A DNA stretch of 64,000 bases, taken from Heliocidaris tuberculata. Its lineage: Eukaryota; Echinodermata; Echinoidea; Camarodonta; Echinometridae. The position numbers were made by a program, and so were the translations under genes. The notes under the pieces are model-generated. The model saw nothing but the letters and a program-made list of their open reading frames with translations, was not told where the DNA came from and did no database searches. The stretch covers positions 2,951,008 through 3,015,007 of the forward strand of contig CM046839.1 of the NCBI GenBank assembly GCA_025618425.1. Direction: 5' to 3'. Positions 63,627-64,000 of this stretch are shown piece by piece (within the stretch, counting starts at the first letter, position 1; each line of letters begins with the position of its first letter).

Positions 63627-64000
63627 CTATATAGTTTGTGAAAGGCAATATTAACAACTATATGATATATCATTTTGATGTATATCATGTCGTGATAACT
63701 CATTTTCAGCATCCCATAAAAACATGTTCTTTCAATTCTTTCATATTAAGTCGGGGTCTAATAAAAAAAAAATTTGTAGAGCAGTCACAAATCATAATTC
63801 ATAAAGCATGATTCTCACCCTCGCTCTGTTCTCTCATCTATTTTCGGTAATCTTTGCATTTGCATGAAAATATCTTTTCTGCAACATTAGTGCTTAATTT
63901 TCATCAAGAAATTTCGTTAAAGAGACTAAACGATATAATCTCGAAACTATGTTCAATGCTAATCAGAATTATATGCATTGGTATTTTAGACTCCATGGCG
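63627..64000. other. Right edge, STRA6 intron or upstream sequence
   Basis: No convincing STRA6 N-terminal exon (signal anchor and Cys-rich N-terminus) is seen in 374 bp. AT-rich, presumably intron. Confidence 0.5.

Noticed and set aside
63780..63900. STRA6 N-terminal exon ending at a GTGAGA site near 63820
   Set aside because: No frame there shows the Cys-rich N-terminus or first helix of the family.

Overview
The window is eukaryotic genomic DNA from a metazoan. It has short exons with GT..AG introns, two intron-rich genes with clear animal orthologues, very high repeat content, and no operon-like packing. Gene content, foldback MITEs, tRNA-derived SINEs and abundant TACATGTA, CT and ATC simple repeats suggest a marine deuterostome, most likely an echinoderm such as a sea urchin. 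The species call is inference; the animal nature is clear.

Layout: (1) 2-484 (+) is the last exon of a class A neuropeptide-type GPCR (TM6, TM7, cytoplasmic tail), cut by the window start. (2) 485-10215 is intergenic, with foldback elements, simple repeats and a telomere-like tract. (3) 10216-38591 (-) is a complete 24-exon gene for cytosolic carboxypeptidase 1 (CCP1/Nna1/AGTPBP1). I rebuilt it exon by exon; all splice phases agree and give 1,324 codons plus stop. (4) 38592-45203 is intergenic and repeat-rich. (5) 45204-63626 (-) holds 18 exons of a STRA6-like retinol transporter/RBP-receptor gene, 797 codons plus stop, all phases consistent, with its N-terminal exon(s) beyond the right edge.

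The genes do not form a functional unit: a peptide receptor, a tubulin deglutamylase and a retinoid transporter simply sit next to each other. CCP1 and STRA6 are head-to-tail on the minus strand; the GPCR converges on CCP1.

The most unusual signal is a recurring pattern I call exon echoes. Partial copies of an exon edge together with its splice site lie in the adjoining intron. In CCP1, exons 4, 6, 8, 14 and 19 each have a copy of their 5' part plus acceptor just upstream. In STRA6, the 3' end and donor of the second visible exon seeded a ~130-bp minisatellite whose units each carry a plausible acceptor and donor. Other points of interest are a SINE with a 7SL/SRP-RNA-like head, a TTAA-flanked foldback element with CRE-like sites in both arms, a foldback element with a telomere-repeat core, and last-exon choices in both genes that would change the protein tail.
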